From Comamonadaceae bacterium (lineage in GTDB: Bacteria; Pseudomonadota; Gammaproteobacteria; Burkholderiales; Burkholderiaceae_C): a stretch of DNA of 60,886 nucleotides. Every line of letters begins with the position of its first letter. Positions within the stretch are counted from its first letter, which is position 1. Of the stretch, positions 38,008-46,320 are shown in pieces. Location of the stretch: the NCBI GenBank assembly GCA_947445115.1, contig CANFCG010000014.1, positions 1 through 60,886 of the forward strand, in the 5' to 3' direction. The notes beneath the pieces were generated by a model. The model saw only the letters and a list, made by a program, of their open reading frames with translations, searched no databases and was not told the origin of the DNA. Both the position numbers and the translations under genes were made by a program.

Positions 38008-38829
38008 ATGAAAGCATCACTTTCAAAAATGAAAAAGCAAGTCCAACGCGGCTTTACCTTGGTTGAAATCGCCATTGTTCTCGTCATCATTGGCCTATTA
38101 ATCGGCGGCGTTCTACGCGGCCAAGAGCTACTGAACTCAGCTCGCATCAACTCAATTTCTGCCCAGGCAAGCAGTATTCAAACTGCTTACTTTGGTTTTG
38201 TTGACCGCTACAAAGCGTTGCCAGGCGATATGACTGCTGCGCAAGTGGTTTTGATCAACAGCTCAACAGCTCCAGCATCCGCATCTGGTGATGGCAACGT
38301 ACTTTTGGCTGATAGCCCTGCATTTTTTAACAATCTTGCGCAAGCTGGCTTTATCTCTTGCACGCCTTGCTCGTCTACAGGCATTGTGACGCCTGGTACT
38401 GGTGGCGCGGCAGCTAGCTATACAGCGCCTACAGCTGGACTGACTGCAGCAAATACGATGGTCAACGTCTATGGTCAACCGCTTGCATTTCAATTTAACA
38501 CCGGGGCTACAACTGGTAGCACGGCGGTAACAGGATCGAGCACAGCAGGCGCGATTAACTTCATGGCGACAACCGCTGAGATTTCAAAGCCTTTGCTTAC
38601 AACAGGTGGGCAAATTGCCTCCAACATGCTGGCAGAGATGGACCGCAAAGCTGACGATGGCAATCCTGCAGGTGGTTCATTCCGCTATACGGACATTGTG
38701 GCAACAACATCAACTGCGGCCCCATTCGTTGGTGCAACCCCATCGGCAGCTTGCTTTACTGGCACCTCACCTAGTTTTTCTTGGGCTGTTAACCCACCCG
38801 GCATTTGCCAAGGCGCTAGCTTATTCTAA
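38008..38829 (+). CDS. Type IV pilin-like protein 1 (probable major subunit)
   Basis: A 273-residue prepilin. The class III leader is cut at G15/F16 with Glu at +5 (RGFTLVEIAIVLVIIGLLIG), so prepilin peptidase would process it. It belongs to a five-member family in this locus marked by GVLRGQELLNSAR, a LPGDMTAAQ loop, a CxxC (C118, C121), KADDGNPAGGSFRYTD, and a C-terminal pair C249/C267 with the ending CQGASLF. It has its own promoter candidate, an AGGAG ribosome binding site and a strong terminator right after it, which together suggest high separate expression. At 273 residues it is long for a major pilin. Confidence 0.9.
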   Translation: MKASLSKMKKQVQRGFTLVEIAIVLVIIGLLIGGVLRGQELLNSARINSISAQASSIQTAYFGFVDRYKALPGDMTAAQVVLINSSTAPASASGDGNVLLADSPAFFNNLAQAGFISCTPCSSTGIVTPGTGGAAASYTAPTAGLTAANTMVNVYGQPLAFQFNTGATTGSTAVTGSSTAGAINFMATTAEISKPLLTTGGQIASNMLAEMDRKADDGNPAGGSFRYTDIVATTSTAAPFVGATPSAACFTGTSPSFSWAVNPPGICQGASLF

Positions 38830-38859
38830 AAATCACGTGGCACAATTAGCCAAGCTCTA

Positions 38860-38898
38860 AAAACAACCGCCTGTCCGTCATTGACTGGCGGTTGTTTT
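38860..38898 (+). terminator. Terminator after pilin 1
   Basis: AAAACAACCGCC / GGCGGTTGTTTT form a perfect 12-base stem with a 15-base loop, ending in TTTT. It separates pilin 1 from the rest of the cluster. Confidence 0.85.
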
Positions 38899-38934
38899 AC
38901 ATGAGTCAACTTGATTTTGAAATAAGGTTTTGAT

Positions 38935-39720
38935 ATGAAAAAGCAAACTTCGCGTGGTTTTACCTTAGTTGAAATCGCAATTGTGTTGGTCATTATTGGG
39001 CTCTTAATTGGTGGTGTGCTACGGGGTCAAGAGTTGGTGAACTCGGCACGTATTAATTCGATTTCGTCGCAACAAAGCGCGATTAAAACGGCATATTTCG
39101 GCTTCCTAGATCGGTTCAAAGCCTTACCCGGTGATTTAAGTGCCGCGCAAGCCCTACTAATCAATAGCAGCACGGCGCCCGCATCGGTCGCTGGTGACGG
39201 TGTCATTTTGTTAGCCGATAGTGCGGCCTTTTTTAATAATTTATCGCAAGCTGGATTTATCACTTGTGCCAGCTGTTCGGCTTCAACCATCGTGACGCCT
39301 GGAACGAGTGGCGGGGTGGCGACCTACACACCGCCTGCTGCCGGGCTTAATGGTGCTAACACGCTAGTCAACGTCTTTGGTCAGCCATTGGCATTTCAAT
39401 ACAACTCAGGGGCTAACGGGTCTAACGGCGCTGGGGCCATTAATTTCATGTCAGTCACAACGACCGAGGGCGGAGCACCAACGCTGACGACTGGATCCAT
39501 GATTGCCTCCAATTTGCTGGCCGAATTAGATCGCAAATCAGACGATGGCAACCCTGCCGGTGGCTCGTTCCGTTATACCGATATTGTGGCAACAGCGTCT
39601 ACTGCCGCTCCGTTTGTATCAAATACGGCATCCAGTAGCTGCACCACAGGAGTCGTTGCAACTGGGTTTTCTTGGGCCGTCGCCCCCCCCAGCAACTGCC
39701 AAGGCGCAAGTTTGTTTTAA
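38935..39720 (+). CDS. Type IV pilin-like protein 2
   Basis: A 261-residue prepilin cut at G8/F9 with Glu at +5. Closest to pilin 1: GVLRGQELVNSARINSIS, ALPGDLSAAQ, C111/C114 (CASC), KSDDGNPAGGSFRYTD and C236/C255 before GASLF. An AATAAGG box precedes the ATG. Near the 3' end, codons for Ala-Pro-Pro form a C8 tract (39683-39690). The reading frame of pilin 3 is open through this tract, so a one-base gain would fuse the two proteins. Confidence 0.9.
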   Translation: MKKQTSRGFTLVEIAIVLVIIGLLIGGVLRGQELVNSARINSISSQQSAIKTAYFGFLDRFKALPGDLSAAQALLINSSTAPASVAGDGVILLADSAAFFNNLSQAGFITCASCSASTIVTPGTSGGVATYTPPAAGLNGANTLVNVFGQPLAFQYNSGANGSNGAGAINFMSVTTTEGGAPTLTTGSMIASNLLAELDRKSDDGNPAGGSFRYTDIVATASTAAPFVSNTASSSCTTGVVATGFSWAVAPPSNCQGASLF

Positions 39721-39722
39721 TC

Positions 39723-40538
39723 ATGAAACGCCCGATCAATCAAGGCTTTACGCTAGTAGAAATTGCGATCGTACTAGTCATTATTGGCTTATTGATCGGC
39801 GGTGTGCTGCGTGGACAAGAGCTGCTTAACTCGTCGCGGGCTAGCACCATCGCCTCCCAGCAAACCAGCATGCAAACCGCTTTTTATGGGTTTGTTGATC
39901 GTTACAAAATGCTGCCAGGCGACCTCAGTTCCGCGCAAGCCTTATTGATTAACAGCACCACCGCACCCGCGTCCGCGCCTAGCGATGGCAATGTCATGCT
40001 TGCCGATAGTCCTGCCTTCTTTAATAATCTCACGCAATCAGGGTTTATTGTTTGTGCCGCATGCAGCAGTACCGCGGTTGTTACGCCCGGCACAAGTGGC
40101 GCATCGGCGACTGCCGCCACGTATCTGCCGCCAGCGGGGGGGCTTAGCGCATCAAATAGTCCCGTGAATGTGTTCGCTCAACCCATGGCTTTTTACTTTA
40201 ATACGGGCTCCACGGCAGGCAGCACCGCAGTTGTTGGTGGTAGTACGCCTGGCGGCATTAACTTTTTAGGCTTATCGGGAGAAGGTGGCAAGCCCTTGTT
40301 ACTCACCGGCGGCGTGATTCCATCACCCATGATGGCAGAAATTGATCGCAAAACGGATGACGGCAGCCCGGGCACAGGCCAGTTTCGATATACGGATATC
40401 GTTGCCGCAACAGGCACGTCTGGCACGTCCATTTTTACCAGTGCAGCAGCTTCTAACGCCTGCTTTGCTGGGACTGCAGTGCCTTTTACTTGGGTCGTTA
40501 TATCCTCTGGCAATTGCCAAGGTGCGTCCCTGCTTTAA
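39723..40538 (+). CDS. Type IV pilin-like protein 3
   Basis: A 271-residue prepilin cut at G8/F9 (NQGFTLVEIAIV). It shares GVLRGQELLNSSR, LPGDLSSAQ, C111/C114 (CAAC), KTDDGSPGTGQFRYTD and C247/C265 with CQGASLL at the end. The start ATG is two bases after the pilin 2 stop, without a clear ribosome binding site, so translation may be coupled. An upstream TTG (39672) in the same frame was not used because it would destroy the leader. Confidence 0.9.
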   Translation: MKRPINQGFTLVEIAIVLVIIGLLIGGVLRGQELLNSSRASTIASQQTSMQTAFYGFVDRYKMLPGDLSSAQALLINSTTAPASAPSDGNVMLADSPAFFNNLTQSGFIVCAACSSTAVVTPGTSGASATAATYLPPAGGLSASNSPVNVFAQPMAFYFNTGSTAGSTAVVGGSTPGGINFLGLSGEGGKPLLLTGGVIPSPMMAEIDRKTDDGSPGTGQFRYTDIVAATGTSGTSIFTSAAASNACFAGTAVPFTWVVISSGNCQGASLL

Positions 40539-40568
40539 ATAGCAAATACATCATAAAAAGCTTAAGTC

Positions 40569-41315
40569 ATGTTTCAAGTTAATGGTTCACAGCGAGGATT
40601 TTCACTGGTTGAAGCGGCTATCGTGCTGTTAATTATTGGCTTGACGATTGGCGGTATTTTGCGCGGTCAAGAACTCGTTGCCTCTGCCCGCGTGAGAAAT
40701 GTGGTTGACCAAGTTCGTGCTGTGCAAGTGGCCTTTTACGGCTTTCAAGATCGATATAACGCGCTTCCCGGCGATTTAACAACGGCGCAAGCGGCTTTGG
40801 TCAACCCTAATACGTCTGCAGCACTGAGTAGCCCTGCCGATGGATGGGTTCCTATTGTCGATAGTCAGCAATTTTTTAATAATATTGCGCAAGCTGGCTT
40901 TATTTCTTGCTCGACTTGCATGGTCAAGCAAACAGTTGCTAGTAATCCAACGGCTAGTTTTAGCCCTGTCAATATCTTTGCGCAGCCCATTGCTTTTGCC
41001 TTCCCTATTCCTGTCTCGCTACCGGCAACCAACGCGCTGGGCACTTATTTTCTATCCACGCAAGCCAATGAAGGCAGCCGAGCCATGGTGACGACTGGCG
41101 GAGCCGTTGACTCCAAGTTACTTGCTGAAATTGATAGGAAAATTGATGACGGCTATCCCGCTTCAAGTCAATTTCGGTTTAGTGATGCGATTCCGTCTGT
41201 CAATGGCGTAATATCGTCGCCGCCCTTTATTAATTGTGTATTAACGGATGCGACCTTAGGCTATGTTTGGGCTATAAATCCGCCCGGGCAATGCCAAGGG
41301 ATTTTATTATTATGA
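40569..41315 (+). CDS. Type IV pilin-like protein 4
   Basis: A 248-residue prepilin cut at G10/F11 (SQRGFSLVEAAIVLLIIG). It is the most diverged of the first four: GGILRGQELVASARVRN, LPGDLTTAQ, C114/C117 (CSTC), KIDDGYPASSQFRFSD and C223/C242 (CQGILLL). Probably a minor subunit. Confidence 0.88.
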   Translation: MFQVNGSQRGFSLVEAAIVLLIIGLTIGGILRGQELVASARVRNVVDQVRAVQVAFYGFQDRYNALPGDLTTAQAALVNPNTSAALSSPADGWVPIVDSQQFFNNIAQAGFISCSTCMVKQTVASNPTASFSPVNIFAQPIAFAFPIPVSLPATNALGTYFLSTQANEGSRAMVTTGGAVDSKLLAEIDRKIDDGYPASSQFRFSDAIPSVNGVISSPPFINCVLTDATLGYVWAINPPGQCQGILLL

Positions 41316-41396
41316 TTTGAGCTTTGTTGGAGATAACTCACTAGCTAGAGGTAAGATGCTGTGAGACTTATTTTTTAATTATTTTGGGAGAATTTC

Positions 41397-41936
41397 ATGC
41401 TGAAGTACGTTCAAACTATGTTATCTGCGTTGCTTGTTTCTACGACTGTATTCTTAGTCGCTTGTTCGGGCTCTGACGCCCAGTCTGGCGATCGTTTTGA
41501 AGGAACAGGTACAGCGACTGTCTCGCAAGATGGCGACATTAAAGGCGACGGTAAAGGGAAATCACATAGCGATCGGGACGGCGACATCGACGGCCATGAG
41601 GGCAATGATGGCAAAGATGGCGATGGTGGCGATGATGATGATGATAGCCATAAAAATAGGCGCTACAAATTAAAAAACCCAACAGATAAGATTGTTTGTA
41701 CCGACGCCACCACAGGGCAGATCACTGTACACGGAAAAGGCGACACTATTCACAAAACTACGAAAGCAACTTGCGTAGTGACGCCTGCCAGCCAAGTGCC
41801 AACAACAACCACTGGTTCAACTTCAGGTTCGACAGGCTCGGGAACGGGAACAACAACAACAAGCACGACGGGCTCGGGATCGACGAGTAGCGGCACGGCA
41901 ACCACTTCGGCAAAAGATCCTGCCAATTCTTTTTAA
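41397..41936 (+). CDS. Unknown Asp/Gly-rich lipoprotein
   Basis: A 179-residue lipoprotein, family not recognised. The signal peptide ends in lipobox LVAC (Cys23). Residues 45-83 are a run of Asp, Gly, Lys and His (DGDIDGHEGNDGKDGDGG then DDDDD), partly from a (GAT)5 repeat. Two more cysteines (101, 126) flank a small domain, and the C-terminus (134-170) is Thr/Ser/Gly-rich. The Asp/Gly spacing could bind calcium, but no exact repeat motif is present. It stands between the pilin genes and the secretin with a GGGAGAA box upstream, so it belongs to the pilus locus. Confidence 0.75.
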   Translation: MLKYVQTMLSALLVSTTVFLVACSGSDAQSGDRFEGTGTATVSQDGDIKGDGKGKSHSDRDGDIDGHEGNDGKDGDGGDDDDDSHKNRRYKLKNPTDKIVCTDATTGQITVHGKGDTIHKTTKATCVVTPASQVPTTTTGSTSGSTGSGTGTTTTSTTGSGSTSSGTATTSAKDPANSF

Positions 41937-41950
41937 GTTTTGATCTCTTA

Positions 41951-43903
41951 ATGAAATTAGCGGTTTTTACATTTATTGCTAGCGTATCCCTGACTGCGTG
42001 CAATCTGCCGCCGCAGCCGACGAGTGTGCAGCATGTGGGTGAAAAACCCGCTGCTACAGCGGCACTCACACCGCCCAGCTTGCGTCCCGTAAGGCTTCCG
42101 GCTATGCCGCCTGCCCCCATCCCTCGTCCGGCGCAAGAGGTCTTCAGCGTCGTTGTCAATGACGTTTCGGTCAAAACATTACTGTTCGCGCTAGCGCGGG
42201 ACAACAAACTCAATGTCGACATTCACCCTTCGGTTGGTGGGCGGGTGACGCTGAATGCAACAGATCAAACTTTGCCGCAACTGCTTGAGCGCATTGCTGC
42301 ACAAAGCGATATCCGCTACGAAATCAACGGTAATTTATTGCGCGTTCAGCCCGATGTGCCGTACTTACAAAATTACTCCGTCGACTACGTTAATTTGCAA
42401 AGGCAGTCGAGTAATCAAGTGTCGGTGAGCGCTTCGTTGGGCGGTGCTGCCTCTACGAGTTCTGGCTCGTCAGACTCCTCGATTAAGTCGACTACCGACA
42501 ACCGTTTTTGGGAAACCTTGATCTCAAATGTTTGCCAAATCGTGGTGACATCCAATCAAAGTCGCAATCAACGCGATGAGCAAATAGATCGGCAACGAAT
42601 TCAAGAACGTGATGATCGACTCAAAGTGGCACTAGAGCTGACCAAGGCCATTCAAACACTGCCGACTACAGGGACAACCGCGCCTACTGCGCAAGCCGCG
42701 GCTCCGCAAGGTATGGCCTCCGATTTAATGCGGCAAGTTTTAAGTACAACGGCAAACCAAAATGCCGCCCAAAACAATGTCACCACTATCTCATCAAACG
42801 CCAGCGGTGGTGCCCAAACGGCATCGGGCGCTACAGCTACACCAGCGGCAGCGCAAGCCAGTAACACGGCCGCTGCTGCGTGCGGCCTGACGGCTGGCGG
42901 CGGAGTGAGTGGTGCTAACAATCCATTGATGGTCAATAAAGAGTCTGGCGTGATTGGCATTAATACGACATCCAAAGGCCATGACCGTGTACGCGCGTTT
43001 TTAGACCGAGTGATGGCGGGCGCTCGCCGCCAAGTCTTAATTGAAGCAACGGTGGTTGAAGTGCAACTTTCTGCCGCATCCCAGTCAGGGATTAATTGGT
43101 CGCAAATTGTGACCTCGGGCGCGGCCAAAGGGTTAACCGTCAATCTAACGGGTTCTTCGTCACTGGCTGGCACGAATGCAGCAACCATTGGCTATAGCAA
43201 CACCGCGTCTGCTCTTGGAAATATCGCCGCAGCCATCAGTTTGCTTGAAAGTTTTGGCACCACCAAGGTTTTATCGAGCCCCAAACTATCGGTCATTAAC
43301 AATCAAACAGCCATCATTAAAGTGGTGGATAACTACGTTTATGTCACACTAAGTTATACCCCTGCGCAATATAACGCCACATCGGGCACCGTGGTGAGCG
43401 CGGCCGCGTACACCTCCAACATCAATACCGTTCCCGTAGGTTTTGTGATGACGGTCACGCCTCAAATATCTGACTCAAGCGAAGTCACACTTAATGTTCA
43501 CCCAAGTATCACTCGGGTGATTAGCACCATCGTTGACCCCAATCCCGTGCTGCTCAACTCCACTCCACCCATTACAAACCTCATTCCTGTTGTCCAAACA
43601 CGCGAACTCGAATCCATTCTCAGGGTGCAAAACGGAGAAATTGCCGTGCTAGGCGGATTGATGCAAGAATCTAACACCAGCACTGAGCAAGGCGTGCCAG
43701 GTCTTAATCGTGTGCCCGTTGTTGGGACGCTTGCAGGCCAACGAAGTGAAACACGTTCAAAAACGGAGTTGGTTGTGTTTATGCGCCCTGTCGTCATCAA
43801 AGAAGCGTCAATCAATGGCGATTACAAAGAATATAAATCACAATTGCCAACGAGTACTTTTTTTAATGGCACGCCATCTGAAGCATGGGGGATGCAAAAA
43901 TGA
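41951..43903 (+). CDS. MshL-like outer-membrane secretin (lipoprotein)
   Basis: A 650-residue secretin that would form the outer-membrane pore for the pilus. Signal peptide with lipobox LTAC (Cys17). A Pro-rich stretch is followed by the STN-type domain typical of MshL (LLFALARDNKLNVDIHP, VTLNATDQTLPQLLERIAAQ, YSVDYVNLQRQ). A low-complexity Gln/Asn/Ala/Ser/Thr insert covers about 205-320. The secretin domain (about 350-620) holds VLIEATVVEVQLS, VLSSPKLSVINNQTA, GFVMTVTPQ and VPVVGTLAGQR. There is no AMIN domain, which argues against PilQ. It overlaps the TPR gene (ATGA). Confidence 0.92.
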   Translation: MKLAVFTFIASVSLTACNLPPQPTSVQHVGEKPAATAALTPPSLRPVRLPAMPPAPIPRPAQEVFSVVVNDVSVKTLLFALARDNKLNVDIHPSVGGRVTLNATDQTLPQLLERIAAQSDIRYEINGNLLRVQPDVPYLQNYSVDYVNLQRQSSNQVSVSASLGGAASTSSGSSDSSIKSTTDNRFWETLISNVCQIVVTSNQSRNQRDEQIDRQRIQERDDRLKVALELTKAIQTLPTTGTTAPTAQAAAPQGMASDLMRQVLSTTANQNAAQNNVTTISSNASGGAQTASGATATPAAAQASNTAAAACGLTAGGGVSGANNPLMVNKESGVIGINTTSKGHDRVRAFLDRVMAGARRQVLIEATVVEVQLSAASQSGINWSQIVTSGAAKGLTVNLTGSSSLAGTNAATIGYSNTASALGNIAAAISLLESFGTTKVLSSPKLSVINNQTAIIKVVDNYVYVTLSYTPAQYNATSGTVVSAAAYTSNINTVPVGFVMTVTPQISDSSEVTLNVHPSITRVISTIVDPNPVLLNSTPPITNLIPVVQTRELESILRVQNGEIAVLGGLMQESNTSTEQGVPGLNRVPVVGTLAGQRSETRSKTELVVFMRPVVIKEASINGDYKEYKSQLPTSTFFNGTPSEAWGMQK

Positions 43904-44625
43904 AGCTTTACGCCATCGCGCTATTGACGGCAATTGCCCTAACTTCGAGGGCGCAAACAAATGCGCCAGCAGCAAGCAATAGTCAACGTACGGCGCAAGC
44001 TGCCGCGGATCAAATTGACCCACAACCACAGATTCGGCGCAGCTTGCTCCGCGCCGCAGTTGATTCAGACATTTTGCGTGGCTATAAGGCGCTTGAGCAA
44101 AACCAATTCACACAAGCGCGCGAAGCCTATAGCCAAGCATTAGCTAATAACCCTACGCAGCGGGATGCGCTACTAGGGATTGCCTATGCACACCAAGCAC
44201 TAGGAAATACCGAGCAAGCCGTGGCAACGCTGCGTCGCCTCGTTGAGCTTTATCCTCGCGACAGTGATGGGATGAGCGCCCTCTACCTCATTAGTGGAGG
44301 AGATCCGCTTTCAGAAGAAACCAAGTTTAAGCAATTACTTGAACGCAGCGAGTACCCCTCGGCTGTGTATTACACGCTTGGCGTGCTTTACTACGAACAA
44401 AGCCGGTTTGGCGAGGCCGAGCGCGCCTTTAGCCGTGCGGCGGCTCTCTCGCCAAATCAACCTGATTACGCCTTTAATCTTGCGCTTAGCCTAGATCAGC
44501 TTGGCCGTGCACGCGACGCGGCTAGGCAGTATGTCATGGCCCTCAATTTATCCAACCAAACGAATGCGGTCTTTAGTCGCGATTTGGCGCGCACTAGACT
44601 TAAAATTTTGACAGCAACGCCATGA
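43900..44625 (+). CDS. Exported TPR protein (MshN-like position)
   Basis: 241 residues with a signal peptide (about 1-18, ending SRA) and four TPR-like helix pairs (about 58-91, 92-125, 153-187, 188-221). An example is GYKALEQNQFTQAREAYSQA, followed by LANNP. TPR proteins after mshL (mshN) or as PilF/PilW pilotins help secretin or pilus assembly. There is no lipobox, so a classic pilotin is less likely. Overlaps both neighbours by four bases. Confidence 0.8.
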   Translation: MKLYAIALLTAIALTSRAQTNAPAASNSQRTAQAAADQIDPQPQIRRSLLRAAVDSDILRGYKALEQNQFTQAREAYSQALANNPTQRDALLGIAYAHQALGNTEQAVATLRRLVELYPRDSDGMSALYLISGGDPLSEETKFKQLLERSEYPSAVYYTLGVLYYEQSRFGEAERAFSRAAALSPNQPDYAFNLALSLDQLGRARDAARQYVMALNLSNQTNAVFSRDLARTRLKILTATP

Positions 44626-46301
44626 TGCAAAGCGATTCGACTAAAGGCTCATTGCGCAAAACTGACCGTGAATTAGCCGACAAACTCATTGCCGAGAAAC
44701 ATCTCTCAACCAGTGAGCTAAGCATTGCGTTAGCAGAGCAAAGCCGTCTTGGCGGGTTTTTGCATACGCACATTACCCGTCTGGGTTTGATGTCGGCATC
44801 TATCCTGCGCGACATCCGCGCAGCTCAACTCCAGCTGCCGGTCATCGATATTACGGCTCAACGCCCCGATCCTGCCGTTCAGCGACTATTGTCAGGCTCA
44901 CTTGCTCGGCATCACAAAATGCTGCCGGTTGCAAAGTCTAGCGCAGGACATCTTCTATTGGCGGTGACAGACCCAAGTGACCTCATTGGCATTGATCAAG
45001 TGACCGCCTATCTGCGCGGTCAAGGCATTGTTCACGTCAAACTAGGACTTGCTAGCGATGCTGAGTTGCACCGCGAAATTGATCGCGTATTTGGTGAGCG
45101 CATTTCAGTTGAAACTATTTTGGCGACCGGCGGGAAGGAGCCACCAGTCGATAAAATTGTTGAGTCCATTTTGCAGCAGGCCTACGACTCGGAAGCATCC
45201 GATGTGCACTTCGAGCCCGACGAGTACTTTTTACGTGTCCGGCTACGTATCGATGGCGTACTCAAGCAAACCCATCTCTTGCATTCATCCATCTGGTCGG
45301 GCATTGCCGTCAAGCTCAAAGTCTTGGCTGGTATGAATATCGCTGAAAATCGCCTTCCACAAGATGGCCGATTTGGCATGAAACTGGGTATTAACGATAT
45401 TGATTTTCGTGCGGCATGTCTACCCACTGCTCATGGCGAGAACATTGTCTTGCGCTTGCTAGATAAGAATAAAAATATCGTCCCCTTCAAACGTGTGGAT
45501 ATCAGCGAGCACGCACGACGCTGCATCAACATAGCGGTCGCCAAACCAGAAGGTATTGTGCTTGTGACCGGACCTACTGGTAGTGGTAAAACGACCACGC
45601 TCTATTCGGTGCTCTCATCGGTCAGCACGGAGGATGTCAACGTCATGACCCTCGAAGACCCGATTGAGTACCCGCTGCCGTTGATTCGGCAGACGCAGAT
45701 TACTGAAAAATTGACTTTTGCCGATGGTGTACGCGCCCTCATGCGGCAAGATCCTGACGTCATTTTGGTGGGCGAGATTCGTGATCAAGAAACCGCTGAA
45801 ATGGCTTTTCGTGCCGCCATGACAGGTCATCAAGTTTTTGCCACCTTGCACACGAACTCGGCGCTGGCGGCTGTACAGCGGCTACGTGATATCGGTGTGA
45901 GTTCTGAAATTTTGGCAGGCAATATGATTGGCGTCATTGGTCAACGTCTTGTCCGTAAGCTTTGCACGCAATGCAAATCTCCGACACGGCTCACGCCGCA
46001 AGATCAAAAATTGCTGGCAGTGTCAGATGCAGATGTTGCCACCACTCGTATCTACAAATCCGTAGGTTGCGAGCACTGCGGCCAGTCAGGATTCCGTGGG
46101 CGATTCGTACTGATGGAAGTGCTTTTATTTGATGAAAAAATGGATGAACTCATTGCCACAAATGCAAGCCCACCTGAACTAGCAAGATACGCCCGCAGTG
46201 CTGGCTTTGTGACGCTACGCGAAGATGCTATTCGCCGCGTCTTGATTGGTGAGACCACGATCGAAGCCGCTAGCCGCGTGGTCAGCTTCACAGAGCGCTG
46301 A
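44622..46301 (+). CDS. Pilus assembly ATPase (GspE/PilB/MshE family)
   Basis: A 559-residue hexameric extension ATPase. The N-terminal MshEN/GspE-N type domain (about 15-150) is followed by the catalytic part with Walker A GPTGSGKT (317-324), Asp box MTLEDPIEY, Walker B VILVGEIRD and His box ATLHTN. A zinc tetracysteine is present (C448, C451, C483, C486). No retraction ATPase (PilT) is in the locus. A (GA)TG ATG start overlaps the TPR gene stop. Confidence 0.93.
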   Translation: MMQSDSTKGSLRKTDRELADKLIAEKHLSTSELSIALAEQSRLGGFLHTHITRLGLMSASILRDIRAAQLQLPVIDITAQRPDPAVQRLLSGSLARHHKMLPVAKSSAGHLLLAVTDPSDLIGIDQVTAYLRGQGIVHVKLGLASDAELHREIDRVFGERISVETILATGGKEPPVDKIVESILQQAYDSEASDVHFEPDEYFLRVRLRIDGVLKQTHLLHSSIWSGIAVKLKVLAGMNIAENRLPQDGRFGMKLGINDIDFRAACLPTAHGENIVLRLLDKNKNIVPFKRVDISEHARRCINIAVAKPEGIVLVTGPTGSGKTTTLYSVLSSVSTEDVNVMTLEDPIEYPLPLIRQTQITEKLTFADGVRALMRQDPDVILVGEIRDQETAEMAFRAAMTGHQVFATLHTNSALAAVQRLRDIGVSSEILAGNMIGVIGQRLVRKLCTQCKSPTRLTPQDQKLLAVSDADVATTRIYKSVGCEHCGQSGFRGRFVLMEVLLFDEKMDELIATNASPPELARYARSAGFVTLREDAIRRVLIGETTIEAASRVVSFTER

Positions 46302-46320
46302 GCGCAAACGAATTAAGCCT

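Noticed and set aside
39672-39722. TTG-started extension of pilin 3 reading upstream through the C8 tract
   Set aside because: It would put 17 unrelated residues before the prepilin leader. The open frame is instead used as evidence for a possible slip-dependent fusion.
41630-41646. (GAT)5 repeat as an on/off contingency switch
   Set aside because: A trinucleotide repeat within the frame cannot shift it; only Asp number would vary.
41951-43903. Secretin as PilQ of the classical type IV pilus
   Set aside because: It has a lipobox and the MshL-type N-domain and lacks an AMIN domain.
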